NCBI GenBank assembly: GCA_019747815.1
Contig: JAIEQJ010000045.1
Coordinates: 43,857-107,856 of the forward strand
Length of the DNA stretch: 64,000 bases
DNA from: Hyphomonadaceae bacterium
Lineage (GTDB): Bacteria; Pseudomonadota; Alphaproteobacteria; Rhizobiales; Hyphomicrobiaceae
Reading direction: 5' to 3'
Part shown: positions 55,037 through 64,000 of the stretch, one piece after another
Layout of the letters: each line of letters opens with the position of its first letter
Position numbering within the stretch: position 1 is the stretch's first letter
The notes under the pieces: generated by a model
Database searches by the model: none
Told to the model about the DNA's origin: nothing
What the model saw: the letters and a program-made list of their open reading frames with translations, nothing else
Made by a program: the position numbers and the translations under genes

Positions 55037-56452
55037 TCAAAATGCGCCCTGCGATAATTGCATAGCTTCGGCAACAGCCTGCGGCGACGGCGCCGCTGCC
55101 TTCTTGTGGGGGGCATCGGGGTGCCAGCCCAGAACTGCCAGCATGACCAGGAAACTGATCACATAGGCGACCGCGACGTGCCAGCCGTGGCGCAGCCAGA
55201 GCCCCACCGATTTGGCTTCCGGATACATGTTGGAGAGGGCCACGCCGGCCGATGAGCCGAACCAGATCATCGACCCGCCGAACCCCACGGCATAGGCAAG
55301 GAACCCCCAATCATAGCCACCCTGCTTGAGGGCCAGCGCGGTCAGCGGAATATTGTCGAACACCGCAGAGATGAAGCCGAGACCGAAGGCGGTCTGCCAG
55401 GACGCCGCAGGAAGCGTCTCGACGGGCATCATCGAAGCAGACATCACCAGGGCCAGAAGAAAGATCGTGCCCTTGAAGGTCTCGGGCAGCACGTCCCAAT
55501 CGGGCCGTCGCAGCGGCGCGGTCACAAAGATGGCCACCCACACCGCGAGGCCAATGACGGGAATGCTGTCCAGCAGCGCGGGAAAGTTCAGGTTGGCGAT
55601 CACGTTGGAAGCGATCGCCACGACCAGAATGAGGGCGACGATGAACACGCGCAGCCACTCGATATGCAGACCGGCCGGCGCATCCTTGATGATGGGTGAA
55701 TATTTGTGCTGCTGCATGGCAGCCGGAATGCCGAAGATGAAGATGGCGACCGCGGCTGCCACGAAGGCTTCAAGCACGCTCAGAGGACTGACGCCATCGA
55801 TCCACATCATGGTGGTCGTCGTATCGCCAACCACGCTGCCGGAGCCGCCGGCGTTGGAGGCGGCGACAATCGCCGCCAGATAGCCGATGTGCACTTTGCC
55901 GCGGAACACCTGCCGCGCCATGGTGCCGCCGATCAGCGCCGCGGCGATGTTGTCGAGGAAGCTGGAGATCACGGCGACGATCACGAGCAGCACGAACCCG
56001 CCCTTCCAGTCGTCGGGCAGGAAGCGCGGCATCTCCTCCGGTATGCGACTCTTCTCGAAATGCCGCGAAAGCAAGGCGAAGCCCATCAACAGGCAGAACA
56101 GGTTGGCAAGCACCACCCATTCGTGCGCCATGTGGCCGAAGAGCCCTGGAAAGCCGGTCCCGAATTTGAATCCCGTCAGCGCGAGCTTGTAGATCGTGAT
56201 GGCAGCCAGACCGGTCAGCGCCACCTGCAGCGTCGCGTGATGAAAGACCGCAACGCCGAGCAACGTCAGCCCGAACAGAATGAAATCGACGGGGATGCCG
56301 GCGACATAGATCGGCTGCGGATTGGCGGTCGCTGCTGCTGCAGCCGGCAGCGTCACCAATGCGAGGCCCCACGCACAGCCGACGATTGCGAGCGCAAAGC
56401 GCCCCGCTATCGCGCACGCATCATTCCGCTCACGCTTGCCGGCGAGATCCAT
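55037..56452 (-). CDS. NhaD-like ion transporter (ArsB/NhaD/citrate superfamily)
   Basis: 471 residues, about 11-12 membrane helices, e.g. VDFILFGLTLLGVAVF, GGFVLLVIVAVISSFLDNIAAALIGG and FGLGFISAVFDNIPLTALAL. The paired FLDNI and FDNIP motifs in the two halves are typical of NhaD-type Na+/H+ antiporters and relatives. Substrate could also be a carboxylate. Start ATG 56452 after a G-rich ribosome site; an N-terminal extension to 56617 is unlikely. Divergent from the liv-type binding protein gene. Confidence 0.82.
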   Translation of the reverse strand: MDLAGKRERNDACAIAGRFALAIVGCAWGLALVTLPAAAAATANPQPIYVAGIPVDFILFGLTLLGVAVFHHATLQVALTGLAAITIYKLALTGFKFGTGFPGLFGHMAHEWVVLANLFCLLMGFALLSRHFEKSRIPEEMPRFLPDDWKGGFVLLVIVAVISSFLDNIAAALIGGTMARQVFRGKVHIGYLAAIVAASNAGGSGSVVGDTTTTMMWIDGVSPLSVLEAFVAAAVAIFIFGIPAAMQQHKYSPIIKDAPAGLHIEWLRVFIVALILVVAIASNVIANLNFPALLDSIPVIGLAVWVAIFVTAPLRRPDWDVLPETFKGTIFLLALVMSASMMPVETLPAASWQTAFGLGFISAVFDNIPLTALALKQGGYDWGFLAYAVGFGGSMIWFGSSAGVALSNMYPEAKSVGLWLRHGWHVAVAYVISFLVMLAVLGWHPDAPHKKAAAPSPQAVAEAMQLSQGAF

Positions 56453-56683
56453 GACAGCTTCCCCCGTCGAGGTTACCCCCTTCTCCGGGAGATAACTGTT
56501 CCAACTCTCGTAACCGATCGGCCCGCGCGCCGCCAAGAGTCCTTTTTCCAAACTGCGACTTTCCAAACTCGACGGGCCCGATCGCACCCGAGCAGGTGGA
56601 GCGTTGACTCGCCGCACCCCGATAGTTATTTCTTATAACAATTGCCAGCCACGGCAAAAATGGCATGCCGGGGAGGAATCGCA

Positions 56684-57832
56684 ATGCAGACCAGCTCGAA
56701 GATCATTCGCTTGGCGATCCTGCTGGCCGCCGCACTGGCCCTGCCAGGCACGGCGCTTGCCGAGATCAAGGTCGGTGTCACGGTTGCCGCCACCGGCTCG
56801 GCCGCGGCGCTCGGCGTGCCGGCCAGGAATACCTTTACCCAGCTTTGGCCGAAGGCGATCGCGGGCCAAAAACTGACGGTGATCCTGCTCGACGACGCCA
56901 GCGATCCCGGCCAGGCCACCACCAACGCGCGCCGCCTCGTGACCGAGGAGAACGTCGACGTGCTGGTCGGCTCCTCGATCACGCCCAACTCGATGGCCGT
57001 TGCCGGTGTGGCCCTGGAGAACGGCGTACCGCACTTCACGCAGTCGCCGGTGGGTCTGCCCCCGGGCCGCGACAAGTGGACCTTCATGATGCCGCAGAAG
57101 GTCTCGCTGATGGCCACGGCCGTCTTCGAGCACATGAAGGCCAACAAGGCCACCACTGTCGGCTACATCGGCTTCTCCGATAGCTGGGGCGATCTGTGGG
57201 TGAAGGAGTTCAAGGCGATCGGCGAACCGATGGGTCTCAAGCTGGTAGCCGAGGAACGCTATGCCCGCGCCGACACCTCGGTCACCGGGCAGGCTCTCAA
57301 GCTCGTGGCCGCAAAGCCCGACGTCGTCCTCGTGGGCGCCTCGGGTACAGGCGCCGCACTGCCGCAAATCGCGCTGCGCGAGCGCGGCTTCAAGGGCATC
57401 ATCTATCAAACGCACGGCGCCGTGACGAAGGACTTCATCCGCATCGCCGGCAAGTCGGCCGAGGATGTGGTTCTGCCGTCGGGTCCTCTGGTCGTTGCGG
57501 AGCTGCTGCCCGACAGTCCACAAAGGAAAGTGGCCATCGAGCATCTCAGGTCCTACGAGGCCAAGTTCGGCGCGGGCACCATCACCCAGTTCAGCGGCCA
57601 TGCCTTCGACGTGCTGCAGATCCTCGAGCGCACGGTTCCCGTCGCCTTGAAGAAGGCCAAGCCCGGCACCAAGGACTTCCGGCAGGCCATGCTTGATGCC
57701 ATCGAAAGCGAGAAGGAGATCCCGGCGAGCCACGGCGTCTACAATTTCACGCCCACCGACCATGCCGGTCTCGACGTTCGCGGCCGTGTATTGCTGACCG
57801 TCAAGGACGGAACCTGGGCCCTCGTCAAGTGA
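56684..57832 (+). CDS. Branched-chain amino acid-type ABC transporter substrate-binding protein
   Basis: 382-residue LivK-like type I periplasmic binding protein; signal peptide cut after ALPGTALA (residue 26). Features: EIKVGVTVAATGSAAALGVPARN, LLDDASDPGQATTNARRLV, LVGSSITPNSMAVA and VGYIGFSDSWGDLW. GGGGAGGAAT ribosome site before ATG 56684. The permease and ATPase genes of the same transporter type are 2-5 kb away on the other strand, so it is probably their binding protein. Relatives often transport aromatic acids or other amides rather than leucine. Confidence 0.92.
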   Translation: MQTSSKIIRLAILLAAALALPGTALAEIKVGVTVAATGSAAALGVPARNTFTQLWPKAIAGQKLTVILLDDASDPGQATTNARRLVTEENVDVLVGSSITPNSMAVAGVALENGVPHFTQSPVGLPPGRDKWTFMMPQKVSLMATAVFEHMKANKATTVGYIGFSDSWGDLWVKEFKAIGEPMGLKLVAEERYARADTSVTGQALKLVAAKPDVVLVGASGTGAALPQIALRERGFKGIIYQTHGAVTKDFIRIAGKSAEDVVLPSGPLVVAELLPDSPQRKVAIEHLRSYEAKFGAGTITQFSGHAFDVLQILERTVPVALKKAKPGTKDFRQAMLDAIESEKEIPASHGVYNFTPTDHAGLDVRGRVLLTVKDGTWALVK

Positions 57833-58075
57833 GCCAAGATTGCGAGGTGCGATGCGGCACTTCGCATCAGTGCATATCGTTTGATGCATAGCAGAACCGC
57901 CGGACACCGAGGTGTGCTCGGCGGCTCCTCATTCTCCAGCCTCTGATATTCGAGCGCATACGGACTGCGTGGCGGCAACCTTTCGCGGGCGTCAGGCGTT
58001 GACGGGGCACAGCTCGAGCCACCGAAATGCCGGGGCTCATGCAAATCTGAACAGAACCTTTGCTGGAGGTTTGCG

Positions 58076-58594
58076 ATGACACGCAGAACAGCAGCGAGCT
58101 TGGCTGCGCTGACGATCACGCTCGGATTGTCTGGGCAGAGCCTGGCACAAACCCCACCAAACAAGCGTCCGCCGAGCAGCGAGCAGGCGGCGCCCAAGGC
58201 GCCCGTTCCAGGCCAGATCGTGGCGCAGGACGCCGATACGATCCTGGCAAGCAGGGACTTCATCGGCCAGTCCGTGTACGCACCCGACAAGACCAAGATC
58301 GGCAGCATCAGCGACCTGATCCTGGGCAAGGACGGCAAGGCCGTGCAAGGGTTCGTGATCGGTGTCGGCGGGTTCCTCGGCATCGGCGAGAAGGCCGTTG
58401 CCTTGCATATGGACAAGCTCAGGCTTGCCCACAACTCCGACGGCTCGGTGCTGCTGACGATGGATGTGACCAGGGACGAGCTCAGCAATGCGCCAGCGTT
58501 CAAGTCCAAACGCGACCAGGACGCGGAAAAGAAGCGCAGTGAGACGCCGCAACAGCGGCCGGCGCCGTCCTCGTCACCGGCGCGAAACAACTAG
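58076..58594 (+). CDS. Secreted PRC-barrel domain protein
   Basis: 172 residues with a signal peptide (ASLAALTITLGLSGQSLAQ, cut near residue 25), a Pro/Lys linker, and a PRC-barrel at ~55-130: ASRDFIGQSVYAPDKTKIGSISDLILGKDGK pattern (read in segments), VIGVGGFLGIGEKAVAL. The C-terminal 30 residues are charged and disordered. PRC-barrel proteins of this form are common in Hyphomicrobiales and often stress-induced. GGAGG ribosome site. Function unknown. Confidence 0.88.
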   Translation: MTRRTAASLAALTITLGLSGQSLAQTPPNKRPPSSEQAAPKAPVPGQIVAQDADTILASRDFIGQSVYAPDKTKIGSISDLILGKDGKAVQGFVIGVGGFLGIGEKAVALHMDKLRLAHNSDGSVLLTMDVTRDELSNAPAFKSKRDQDAEKKRSETPQQRPAPSSSPARNN

Positions 58595-58726
58595 ACGAGG
58601 CCAATCCGATCCCGCGATTGGACAGATGGCCGGCACCTCCGCGCGCCGGCCATCAGGCCTCAGCCATATGCGCTTCCTGCATAGCTCGCAGCCAAAGCGT
58701 TTTTCTGAGGCCCCTATTATACTTAG

Positions 58727-58752
58727 GGAACTCCACCTACATAACTGACGTT
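58727..58752 (+). promoter_or_regulatory. EcfG (general stress response) type promoter
   Basis: GGAAC (58727-58731), 17 bases, CGTT (58749-58752). This fits the alphaproteobacterial sigma-EcfG consensus GGAAC-N16/17-CGTT and lies 41 bases before the response-regulator start codon. Confidence 0.75.
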
Positions 58753-58792
58753 GGGAAATGGGCTGTCGGGCGCTTCACTTGAAGGAGTGCCT

Positions 58793-59194
58793 ATGCTGGA
58801 TGAACGCCATTCTCTGAGAGAGAGGGAGGGAGACCGATATCCCAATCTCAGAGGCAAGCGAGTGCTCATCGTCGAGGACGATCCCGTCATAGCGGTGGAC
58901 TATCACTTCCAACTCAAGGACGTTGGCGCAACTGCAGAAGGCTTCAAGGCCACCAACCGGGAGGCCTTGAGCTATCTGGCATCGCACGATGTGGACGCCG
59001 CAATCGTGGACTATCTGCTGTGCGATGGCACCGGGGAATCGATCATCGACGGCCTGAAGAGCCGCGGCATTCCCTTCATCGTCGTCTCAGGATGCGCCTT
59101 CCGCATGCACGGCGAGGTGGATCAGTCGCGCGTGCTGTCCAAGCCGGTGGCGCCGGGCGAAATCTGGCGCGCACTCTCCGAGGTGCTGCACTGA
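58793..59194 (+). CDS. Single-domain response regulator
   Basis: 133-residue stand-alone receiver domain with no output domain. Acidic pocket VEDDP (Glu28-Asp30), phosphoacceptor Asp73 in AIVDYLL, Ser99 in VVSG and Lys117-Pro118 in SKPV are all present. Start ATG 58793 after GAAGGAG. With an EcfG promoter directly upstream it should be induced in the general stress response. Such small receivers act as phosphate sinks or partners of HWE/HisKA_2 kinases; the cognate kinase is not in this window. Confidence 0.9.
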   Translation: MLDERHSLREREGDRYPNLRGKRVLIVEDDPVIAVDYHFQLKDVGATAEGFKATNREALSYLASHDVDAAIVDYLLCDGTGESIIDGLKSRGIPFIVVSGCAFRMHGEVDQSRVLSKPVAPGEIWRALSEVLH

Positions 59195-59198
59195 TCAA

Positions 59199-59924
59199 TC
59201 AGTCGGCCGCCGCGCCGAGCCCCAGGTAGCTTGCGACGATCTGCGGGTCGGCGGCCAGCTCGGCCGCGGGCCCGTGCGCCGTGATCTCGCCCAGCTCCAT
59301 CACATAGGCATGATCGGCGATCTGCAAGGCGGCGCGCGCATTCTGCTCGACGAGCAGGATGGAGACACCCGTCTTGCGCAAGCCGACGATGATCTCGAAG
59401 ATGTCGCGCACGATCAGCGGTGCGAGGCCGAGGCTCGGCTCGTCCAGCATCAGGAGACGCGGCCGGCCCATCAGCGCGCGCCCCATGGCCAGCATCTGCC
59501 GCTCGCCGCCCGAAAGCGTGCCGGCAAGCTGCCGCCGCCGCTCCTCAAGCCGAGGAAAGCGCGCAAACACCTGCGCCAGGGACTGCGCGCGCTCCGCCGC
59601 TGCGGTGCGAAACCCGCCCAGCACCAGGTTGTCCTCCACCGTCATGGATCCGAACAGCTCGCGCCGCTCCGGCACCAGCGCCATGCCCAGCGCAACGCGC
59701 TCCTCGATGGAATGGTCGTGCAGAGCGGTGCCACCGAATGTCAGACGGCCGTTGGCGGGCAACAGGCCCATCGCGGCATTGAGCAGCGTGGTCTTGCCGG
59801 CGCCATTGGCGCCGATCACGGTGACAATGCTGCCGGGCAACATGCTGAGCGAGACGCCGCGCACCGCCTCGACCTTGCCGTAGGCGACGGAGATGGCTTC
59901 GAGCACGAGGATGGGCGCGCTCAT
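59199..59924 (-). CDS. livF: Branched-chain amino acid-type ABC transporter ATPase LivF
   Basis: 241 residues. Walker A GANGAGKTT, signature LSGGERQMLAMGRAL, Walker B RLLMLDEPSLGLAPL, and VEQNARAAL in the switch region. Pairs with the LivG half of the fusion protein upstream, whose stop overlaps this start by 4 bases. Substrate is not readable from the ATPase. Confidence 0.93.
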   Translation of the reverse strand: MSAPILVLEAISVAYGKVEAVRGVSLSMLPGSIVTVIGANGAGKTTLLNAAMGLLPANGRLTFGGTALHDHSIEERVALGMALVPERRELFGSMTVEDNLVLGGFRTAAAERAQSLAQVFARFPRLEERRRQLAGTLSGGERQMLAMGRALMGRPRLLMLDEPSLGLAPLIVRDIFEIIVGLRKTGVSILLVEQNARAALQIADHAYVMELGEITAHGPAAELAADPQIVASYLGLGAAAD

Positions 59925-61684
59925 GCCACGCCCCCGAGATAGGCCTCGATCACGGCCGGATCGGTGCGCACGTCCGCCGGGCGGCCCTCGGCGATCTTGG
60001 TGCCGAAGTCGACCACGACCAAATGATCGGTGAGCTGCATGACGAAGCTCATGTCGTGCTCCACCAGCAGGATGGTGAGGCCTTCATTCTTCAACCGCAC
60101 CAGCGTCTGCGCCAGCTCGCGCTTCTCCATGTGGCGCAGCCCCGCGGCCGGCTCGTCGAGCAGCAGCAGAACGGGATCGAGGCACAGCGCACGCGCGATC
60201 TCGACGATGCGCAGCTGACCGAGCGACAGGCTGCCGGCGGCACGGTGCATGTGCCGGGCGAGCCCCATGCGCTCGATCTGGCGCGCGGCTTCGGCCAGGA
60301 GGCGCGCCTCTTCATCGCGATCGGCGCGCACCACGCTCGAAAACGTGCCCTTGCGCCCGCGCAGATGCGCGCCCAGCGCCACGTTCTCGAGCACGCTCAT
60401 GTTGGGCAGCACGTTCACATGCTGGAAGGTGCGCCCGATGCCGCGGCGGGCGACAAACTGGGAGGAGCGCCCCGACACGCGCTCGCCCCTGAACTTGATC
60501 TCGCCGGACGTCGGCCACAGCACGCCCGTCACCAGATTGAAGATGGTGCTCTTGCCGGCGCCGTTGGGGCCTATCAGGCCGACGATCTCGCCCGCCCGCA
60601 CATTGAAGCTGACGTCGTTCACGGCAATGAGGCCGCCGAACGCCTTGCGCACCGATTGCAGCGACAGCAGCGGCTCGCCGGCCGGCGGCCTGGCACGCGC
60701 AGGCAACGGCTCCGCCTGCGGCAAGCGCGGCTGATGACGTCGCTCGGGAACCAACGCCACCAGGCGCGGCCACAGCCCCTCACGCGCGGTCTGCAGCAGC
60801 ACGATGAGCAGCGCACCGAACACGATCGTCTCATAGTTGCCCCGGCTGCCGAAGAGCTGCGGCAGGATGCGCTGGAGCTGGTCCTTCAGCAGCGTGACGA
60901 GGCCGGAGCCCAGGATCGCGCCCCCCACATACCCGGCACCCCCCAGCACCGCCATCAGCAGGTACTCGATGCCCGCATTGATGCCGAACGGCGACTGGTT
61001 CACCGCGCGCTGCATGTGGGCGTAGAGCCAGCCCGAAATGCCGGCCAGCAGCGCGGCGTAGACGAACACGACCAGCTTCACGCGCATGGTGCTGACGCCG
61101 AAGGCCGCCGCGGCCATGCCGCCGCCGCGCAGCGCGCGAATGGCGCGGCCAGTGCGCGAATCGAGCAGATTGCGGGTGGCGAGCGCAGCCAGGACCACGC
61201 AGGCCCAGATGACGTAGTAGATGCCACGGCTGTCGTAGAGATCGTAGCCGGCGACATGGAAGGGCGGGATGGCGGTGATACCGTCATGCCGATGGAACAG
61301 CTCCAGCTCGCCGAACATGAAGTAGAGGCTCAACCCCCAGGCGATGGTGCCGAGCGGCAGATAGTGGCCCGAGAGGCGCATGGTGAGCAGCCCCAGAACC
61401 AGGGCCGCCGCCCCGGTGATCGCCACAGCCACAGGCAATGTCGCCCACGGTGACCAGCCGTAGCGTGTCGTGAGCACGGCCGTGGTGAAGGCGCCGAAGC
61501 CGCAGAACGCCGCCTGGCCAAACGAGGTCAGGCCGCCGACACCCGTGAGCACGACCAGCCCGAGCGCAACCAGAGCCCCGAGCCCGATGTTGTTGAGAAG
61601 CGTCACCCAGAATACGGGCACACCAGGCAGCAGCGGAAAGACGGCGCCGACGACGACAAGGACGAGGAGGATAGGCCTGGGCAT
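59921..61684 (-). CDS. LivM-LivG fusion: ABC transporter permease plus ATPase
   Basis: 587 residues. N-terminal ~320 form a LivM permease with about nine helices, including GLTSFGQAAFCGFGAFTTAVL and EYLLMAVLGGAGYVGGAILGSGL. A ~30-residue Pro/Arg linker leads to a LivG ATPase with Walker A GPNGAGKST, GIGRTFQHVNV, signature LSLGQLRIVEIARAL and Walker B VLLLLDEPAAGL. Permease-ATPase fusion of this kind is common in Hyphomicrobiales. Coupled to livF by a 4-base overlap and 6 bases after livH. Confidence 0.93.
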   Translation of the reverse strand: MPRPILLVLVVVGAVFPLLPGVPVFWVTLLNNIGLGALVALGLVVLTGVGGLTSFGQAAFCGFGAFTTAVLTTRYGWSPWATLPVAVAITGAAALVLGLLTMRLSGHYLPLGTIAWGLSLYFMFGELELFHRHDGITAIPPFHVAGYDLYDSRGIYYVIWACVVLAALATRNLLDSRTGRAIRALRGGGMAAAAFGVSTMRVKLVVFVYAALLAGISGWLYAHMQRAVNQSPFGINAGIEYLLMAVLGGAGYVGGAILGSGLVTLLKDQLQRILPQLFGSRGNYETIVFGALLIVLLQTAREGLWPRLVALVPERRHQPRLPQAEPLPARARPPAGEPLLSLQSVRKAFGGLIAVNDVSFNVRAGEIVGLIGPNGAGKSTIFNLVTGVLWPTSGEIKFRGERVSGRSSQFVARRGIGRTFQHVNVLPNMSVLENVALGAHLRGRKGTFSSVVRADRDEEARLLAEAARQIERMGLARHMHRAAGSLSLGQLRIVEIARALCLDPVLLLLDEPAAGLRHMEKRELAQTLVRLKNEGLTILLVEHDMSFVMQLTDHLVVVDFGTKIAEGRPADVRTDPAVIEAYLGGVA

Positions 61685-61690
61685 CGCTCT

Positions 61691-62728
61691 TCACTCCTCG
61701 TCCTCGGTGTGCGTCGCCGTCAGCGAGCGCACGAGGAGCACGGGAATGATGAGCATGAAGACGATGATCTCCTTGAAGCTCGACGCCCAGAACGAGGCAA
61801 AGGCCTCCACGAGGCCGACCCCCACGGCAGCAGCCACGGCCACGGGATAGCTCACCAGACCGCCCACGATGGCGGCGACGAAGCCCTTGAGCCCGATCAA
61901 GAACCCGGAATCGTAGAACACGGTCGTCACCGGTGCGATCAGCACGCCGGACAGGGCGCCGATGGCCGCGGCGATCAGGAAGGCGAGCTGGCCGGACAGC
62001 GCGGTGCGCACACCCACCAGCCGGGCGCCCAGGCGGTTCACCGCCGTCGCGCGCAGAGCCTTGCCGAGGATGGTGCGGCCGAAGAACAGATACAACGCGA
62101 GCATCAGGCCGAGAGCGGCGAGATAGATGGCGATGCTCTGGCCCGAGACCGGCAGAGGGCCGGCGGTGAAGCCGGTCGTGATCAGTGGCTGCGCCCGCAG
62201 GCCTTCCGGTCCGAAGAACAGGAGACAGAGACCGGTCATGGAGAAGTGCGCGCCCACGGCCGCAATCAGCAGCACCAGAACGGAGGCCTCCGACAGCGGC
62301 TGGAAGGCGATGCGGTAGAGATAGGGGCCCATGGGCGACACGATCGCAATCGCCAGGAGCGCTTGCGGCACCGGTCCCAACCGCATCGGCGCCAGCCAAC
62401 CGGCGAGCACAACGATCACCAGCGGCGGCAGCACATAGAAGAGGGCGAGACGTCCGCTGAGCTTGAGCGAAAGGCGCCTGCGGTTCGCCCACACCTCCAC
62501 GGCCAGAGCGAGCGCCGCAAATACGATCAGCAGCCCCGCGGTGCCCGGCACCTTGCCAAGGTCGAGCATCGCCAGCGTCAGCGCACCGTAGGTGACGAAC
62601 TCACCCTGCGGCACCAGGATGACCCGCGTGACCGCAAACACCAGCACCAGCGCCAGCGCCAGCAGCGCATAGATGGCGCCGTTGGTGACGCCGTCTTGCA
62701 GCAGGAAGAGAAGGATGGTGGCGTCCAC
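61691..62728 (-). CDS. livH: Branched-chain amino acid-type ABC transporter permease LivH
   Basis: 345 residues, about nine helices, starting at GTG 62728 after GGGAG ([27 protein letters not shown] is the expected LivH start, read in parts). Also [15 protein letters not shown] and [22 protein letters not shown]. It is slightly longer than typical LivH (~300). The upstream frame to 62824 has no family character. Head of livH-livMG-livF; shares the 237-base divergent region with the MarR gene. Confidence 0.92.
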   Translation of the reverse strand: MDATILLFLLQDGVTNGAIYALLALALVLVFAVTRVILVPQGEFVTYGALTLAMLDLGKVPGTAGLLIVFAALALAVEVWANRRRLSLKLSGRLALFYVLPPLVIVVLAGWLAPMRLGPVPQALLAIAIVSPMGPYLYRIAFQPLSEASVLVLLIAAVGAHFSMTGLCLLFFGPEGLRAQPLITTGFTAGPLPVSGQSIAIYLAALGLMLALYLFFGRTILGKALRATAVNRLGARLVGVRTALSGQLAFLIAAAIGALSGVLIAPVTTVFYDSGFLIGLKGFVAAIVGGLVSYPVAVAAAVGVGLVEAFASFWASSFKEIIVFMLIIPVLLVRSLTATHTEDEE

Positions 62729-62894
62729 GGCGCGCTCCCGGGCGGGCACTACGACAGGTGCAAAGACCGACCCGCGCAAGCGCATCGCACACCGCACGGT
62801 GCACCCGTCCGCCGGAAACCCCATCGATGCTGCAGGAAGACCCGCCGCCCCTCGCGCCCCTGCGCCAGCAGCTTCATTCGCGCCTCCCGTCGCG

Positions 62895-62934
62895 TGTTAT
62901 TTTGTAGTTTTGAATAACAATTATACACTATAAT
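62895..62934. promoter_or_regulatory. Likely MarR operator and -10 element
   Basis: Between livH and marR. Inverted repeat TGTTATT (62895-62901) / AATAACA (62913-62919) and a perfect TATAAT (62929-62934) in a locally AT-rich island within GC-rich DNA. The palindrome is a candidate MarR-family site controlling both genes. Confidence 0.5.
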
Positions 62935-62965
62935 ATCAAGCTTGGCAGAACACCTTGCGCTCGGC

Positions 62966-63469
62966 ATGAGTTCGAACACCGACAAGAGAAAAGCAGCGCA
63001 AGCCTTGGCGGCCGCAACCGCCCGGGACGTGCGCACGCCCGCGGTGGAGGTCGGCCCCCTCGCCAACATGGTCGGCTACGCACTGCGGCGCGCGCAGCTT
63101 GCCGTGTTCGACGACGTCATCGCCAATTTCGCCGATCTCGAGTTGCGTCCGGCGCAGTACAGCGTGCTGGTGCTGCTCGGAAAATCCCCCGGCTTGAAGC
63201 AATCCGACGTGGCTGCCGCGCTCGGCATCCAGCGGGCCAACTTTGTGGTGCTGTTCGACGGATTGGAGCGGCGCGGGCTTGCCCGGCGCTTGTCGACCCC
63301 GAACGATCGGCGCTCCTATGCGCTCTATCTCACCGAAGCCGGCGAGAAGGTCCTGGCCCGAGCCAACGAACTCGAAAGTCGACACGAAGCCCGCCTCGAT
63401 GCCAAGCTCGGCCCAGGCGGTCGCGAGCAGTTGCTGGCGCTGCTGAGCAAGTTGGCGGCCCGGGACTAG
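62966..63469 (+). CDS. MarR family transcriptional regulator
   Basis: 167 residues with a MarR winged helix: LELRPAQYSVLVLLGKSPGLKQSDVAAALGIQRANFVVLFDGLERRGL pattern (read in segments), wing STPNDRRSYALYLTEAGEKVL with the conserved Asp-Arg-Arg. Dimerisation helices flank it. ATG 62966 chosen; TTG 62942 in frame. Divergent from livH, so likely its ligand-responsive repressor. Its stop is immediately followed by remains of an IS transposase. Confidence 0.9.
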   Translation: MSSNTDKRKAAQALAAATARDVRTPAVEVGPLANMVGYALRRAQLAVFDDVIANFADLELRPAQYSVLVLLGKSPGLKQSDVAAALGIQRANFVVLFDGLERRGLARRLSTPNDRRSYALYLTEAGEKVLARANELESRHEARLDAKLGPGGREQLLALLSKLAARD

Positions 63470-63474
63470 GCTCT

Positions 63475-64000
63475 TGGCGAGCTCAGATACCTTGACCGGT
63501 TTGACGTTGCCGTCCCGGCGCAGAAGCTTCGTTCGCCGGCCGCGACCACTTCACGGTCTGGCTGGCAGCGGCTGGGTTCCCGGCGCCCAGACGGTCATTG
63601 AGCCCTGCACGCCGACGATATACTCAAGCCCGAGTTCAGTGAGCCCGCTGCGGAACGCCGTGTCATTGCCGTAGCCGGCATCGGCGAGTGCAACACCCTT
63701 CGGGACACCGTCGGCGATCGCCTGCCGGATCTGATCGAGGGCGATGCGCGGCTTGGTTTGGAACTCGATGCCATCGGGTATCCCGGCCTTGGTGCGACGT
63801 GCTTTGTCGTTGGCCCACGGCTCGGGGAGATAGAGGCGCAACGCAATCGGCAAGTTGGCGAGATCGCTTGCGACCGAAAGCGTCACCGCGACCTGGCAGT
63901 TGTCCTGTTTGCCGAGCTCGCCGCAGTATTGGCGCGCCACGCCGACCGAATGCTTGCCCTTCTTCGGAATGCCGGTGTCATCGATGATCCAGGCGCGAAT
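63475..64000 (-). pseudogene. IS701-type DDE transposase, decayed 3' part (runs off right edge)
   Basis: Minus-strand frame open from the window edge to a TGA at 63551-63553. It starts IRAWIIDDTGIPKKGKHSVG (Asp of the DDE triad) and continues ARQYCGELGKQDNCQVAV and VALADAGYGND (second Asp), as in IS701-like transposases. After the TGA the same frame goes on SGRGRRTKLLRRDGNVKPVKV, which fits the family's continuation P-W-S-G-R-G-R, so the TGA replaces an expected TGG (Trp). The similarity fades near 63475, next to the marR stop, so the 3' end is also truncated. Probably inactive. Confidence 0.8.

Noticed and set aside
56633..57907. 424-codon minus-strand frame
   Set aside because: Antisense to the LivK-like gene, which has a signal peptide, ribosome site and family motifs.

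Overview
The window is about 64 kb of high-GC DNA from an alphaproteobacterium, most likely order Hyphomicrobiales (Rhizobiales). The evidence is the gene repertoire (zapE/mdh/sucCD group, metZ under a SAM-II riboswitch, long-form Dcd, urtABCDE joined to ure genes, fused LivM-LivG), an EcfG-type stress promoter, and the scattered REP-like intergenic repeats. I cannot name the genus from sequence alone. Coding density is high, and most long ORFs in other frames are GC-driven shadows of the genes listed here.

Layout. 0-2 kb: a P-loop ATPase cut by the left edge and an upstream partner of unknown family. 2-8 kb: envelope genes (CAP-domain lipoprotein, D,D-carboxypeptidase), then a caspase-like protein whose C-terminal domain recurs three times in the secreted protein encoded just upstream. 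8.4-15.6 kb: central metabolism (fpr, sucD, sucC, ridA, mdh, zapE) with a flavin monooxygenase inserted on the other strand. 15.9-28.9 kb: GNAT, ribosomal protein L19 with a helix-hairpin-helix tail, a DUF3604 protein, aconitase X with a TctC binding protein, argE, apaG, metZ, dcd and two small secreted proteins. 29-41.8 kb: one minus-strand urea unit, urtABCDE-ureD-ureA-hupE-ureB-vapB-vapC-ureC-ureE-ureF-ureG. It is headed by a near-perfect sigma-54 promoter and interrupted by a toxin-antitoxin pair. 42.1-45.5 kb: a single ORF joining a LivF-type ABC ATPase to an aldehyde dehydrogenase, then a FadR-type regulator. 45.57 kb: tRNA-Leu(CAA).

45.8-54.8 kb is the most unusual region. A PP2C phosphatase, two FHA proteins, a secreted Kazal protein with a repetitive signal peptide, a membrane Ser/Thr kinase with a WD40 ectodomain, a lipoprotein and two overlapping dynamin-like GTPases sit together. 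This resembles the phosphothreonine switch of some type VI secretion systems, but no secretion genes are present. It is my best candidate for an undescribed system.

55-64 kb: an NhaD-like transporter, a branched-chain-type ABC importer (binding protein, LivH, LivM-LivG fusion, LivF) with a divergent MarR regulator, a PRC-barrel protein, a stress-promoter-linked response regulator, and a decayed IS701-type transposase at the right edge.
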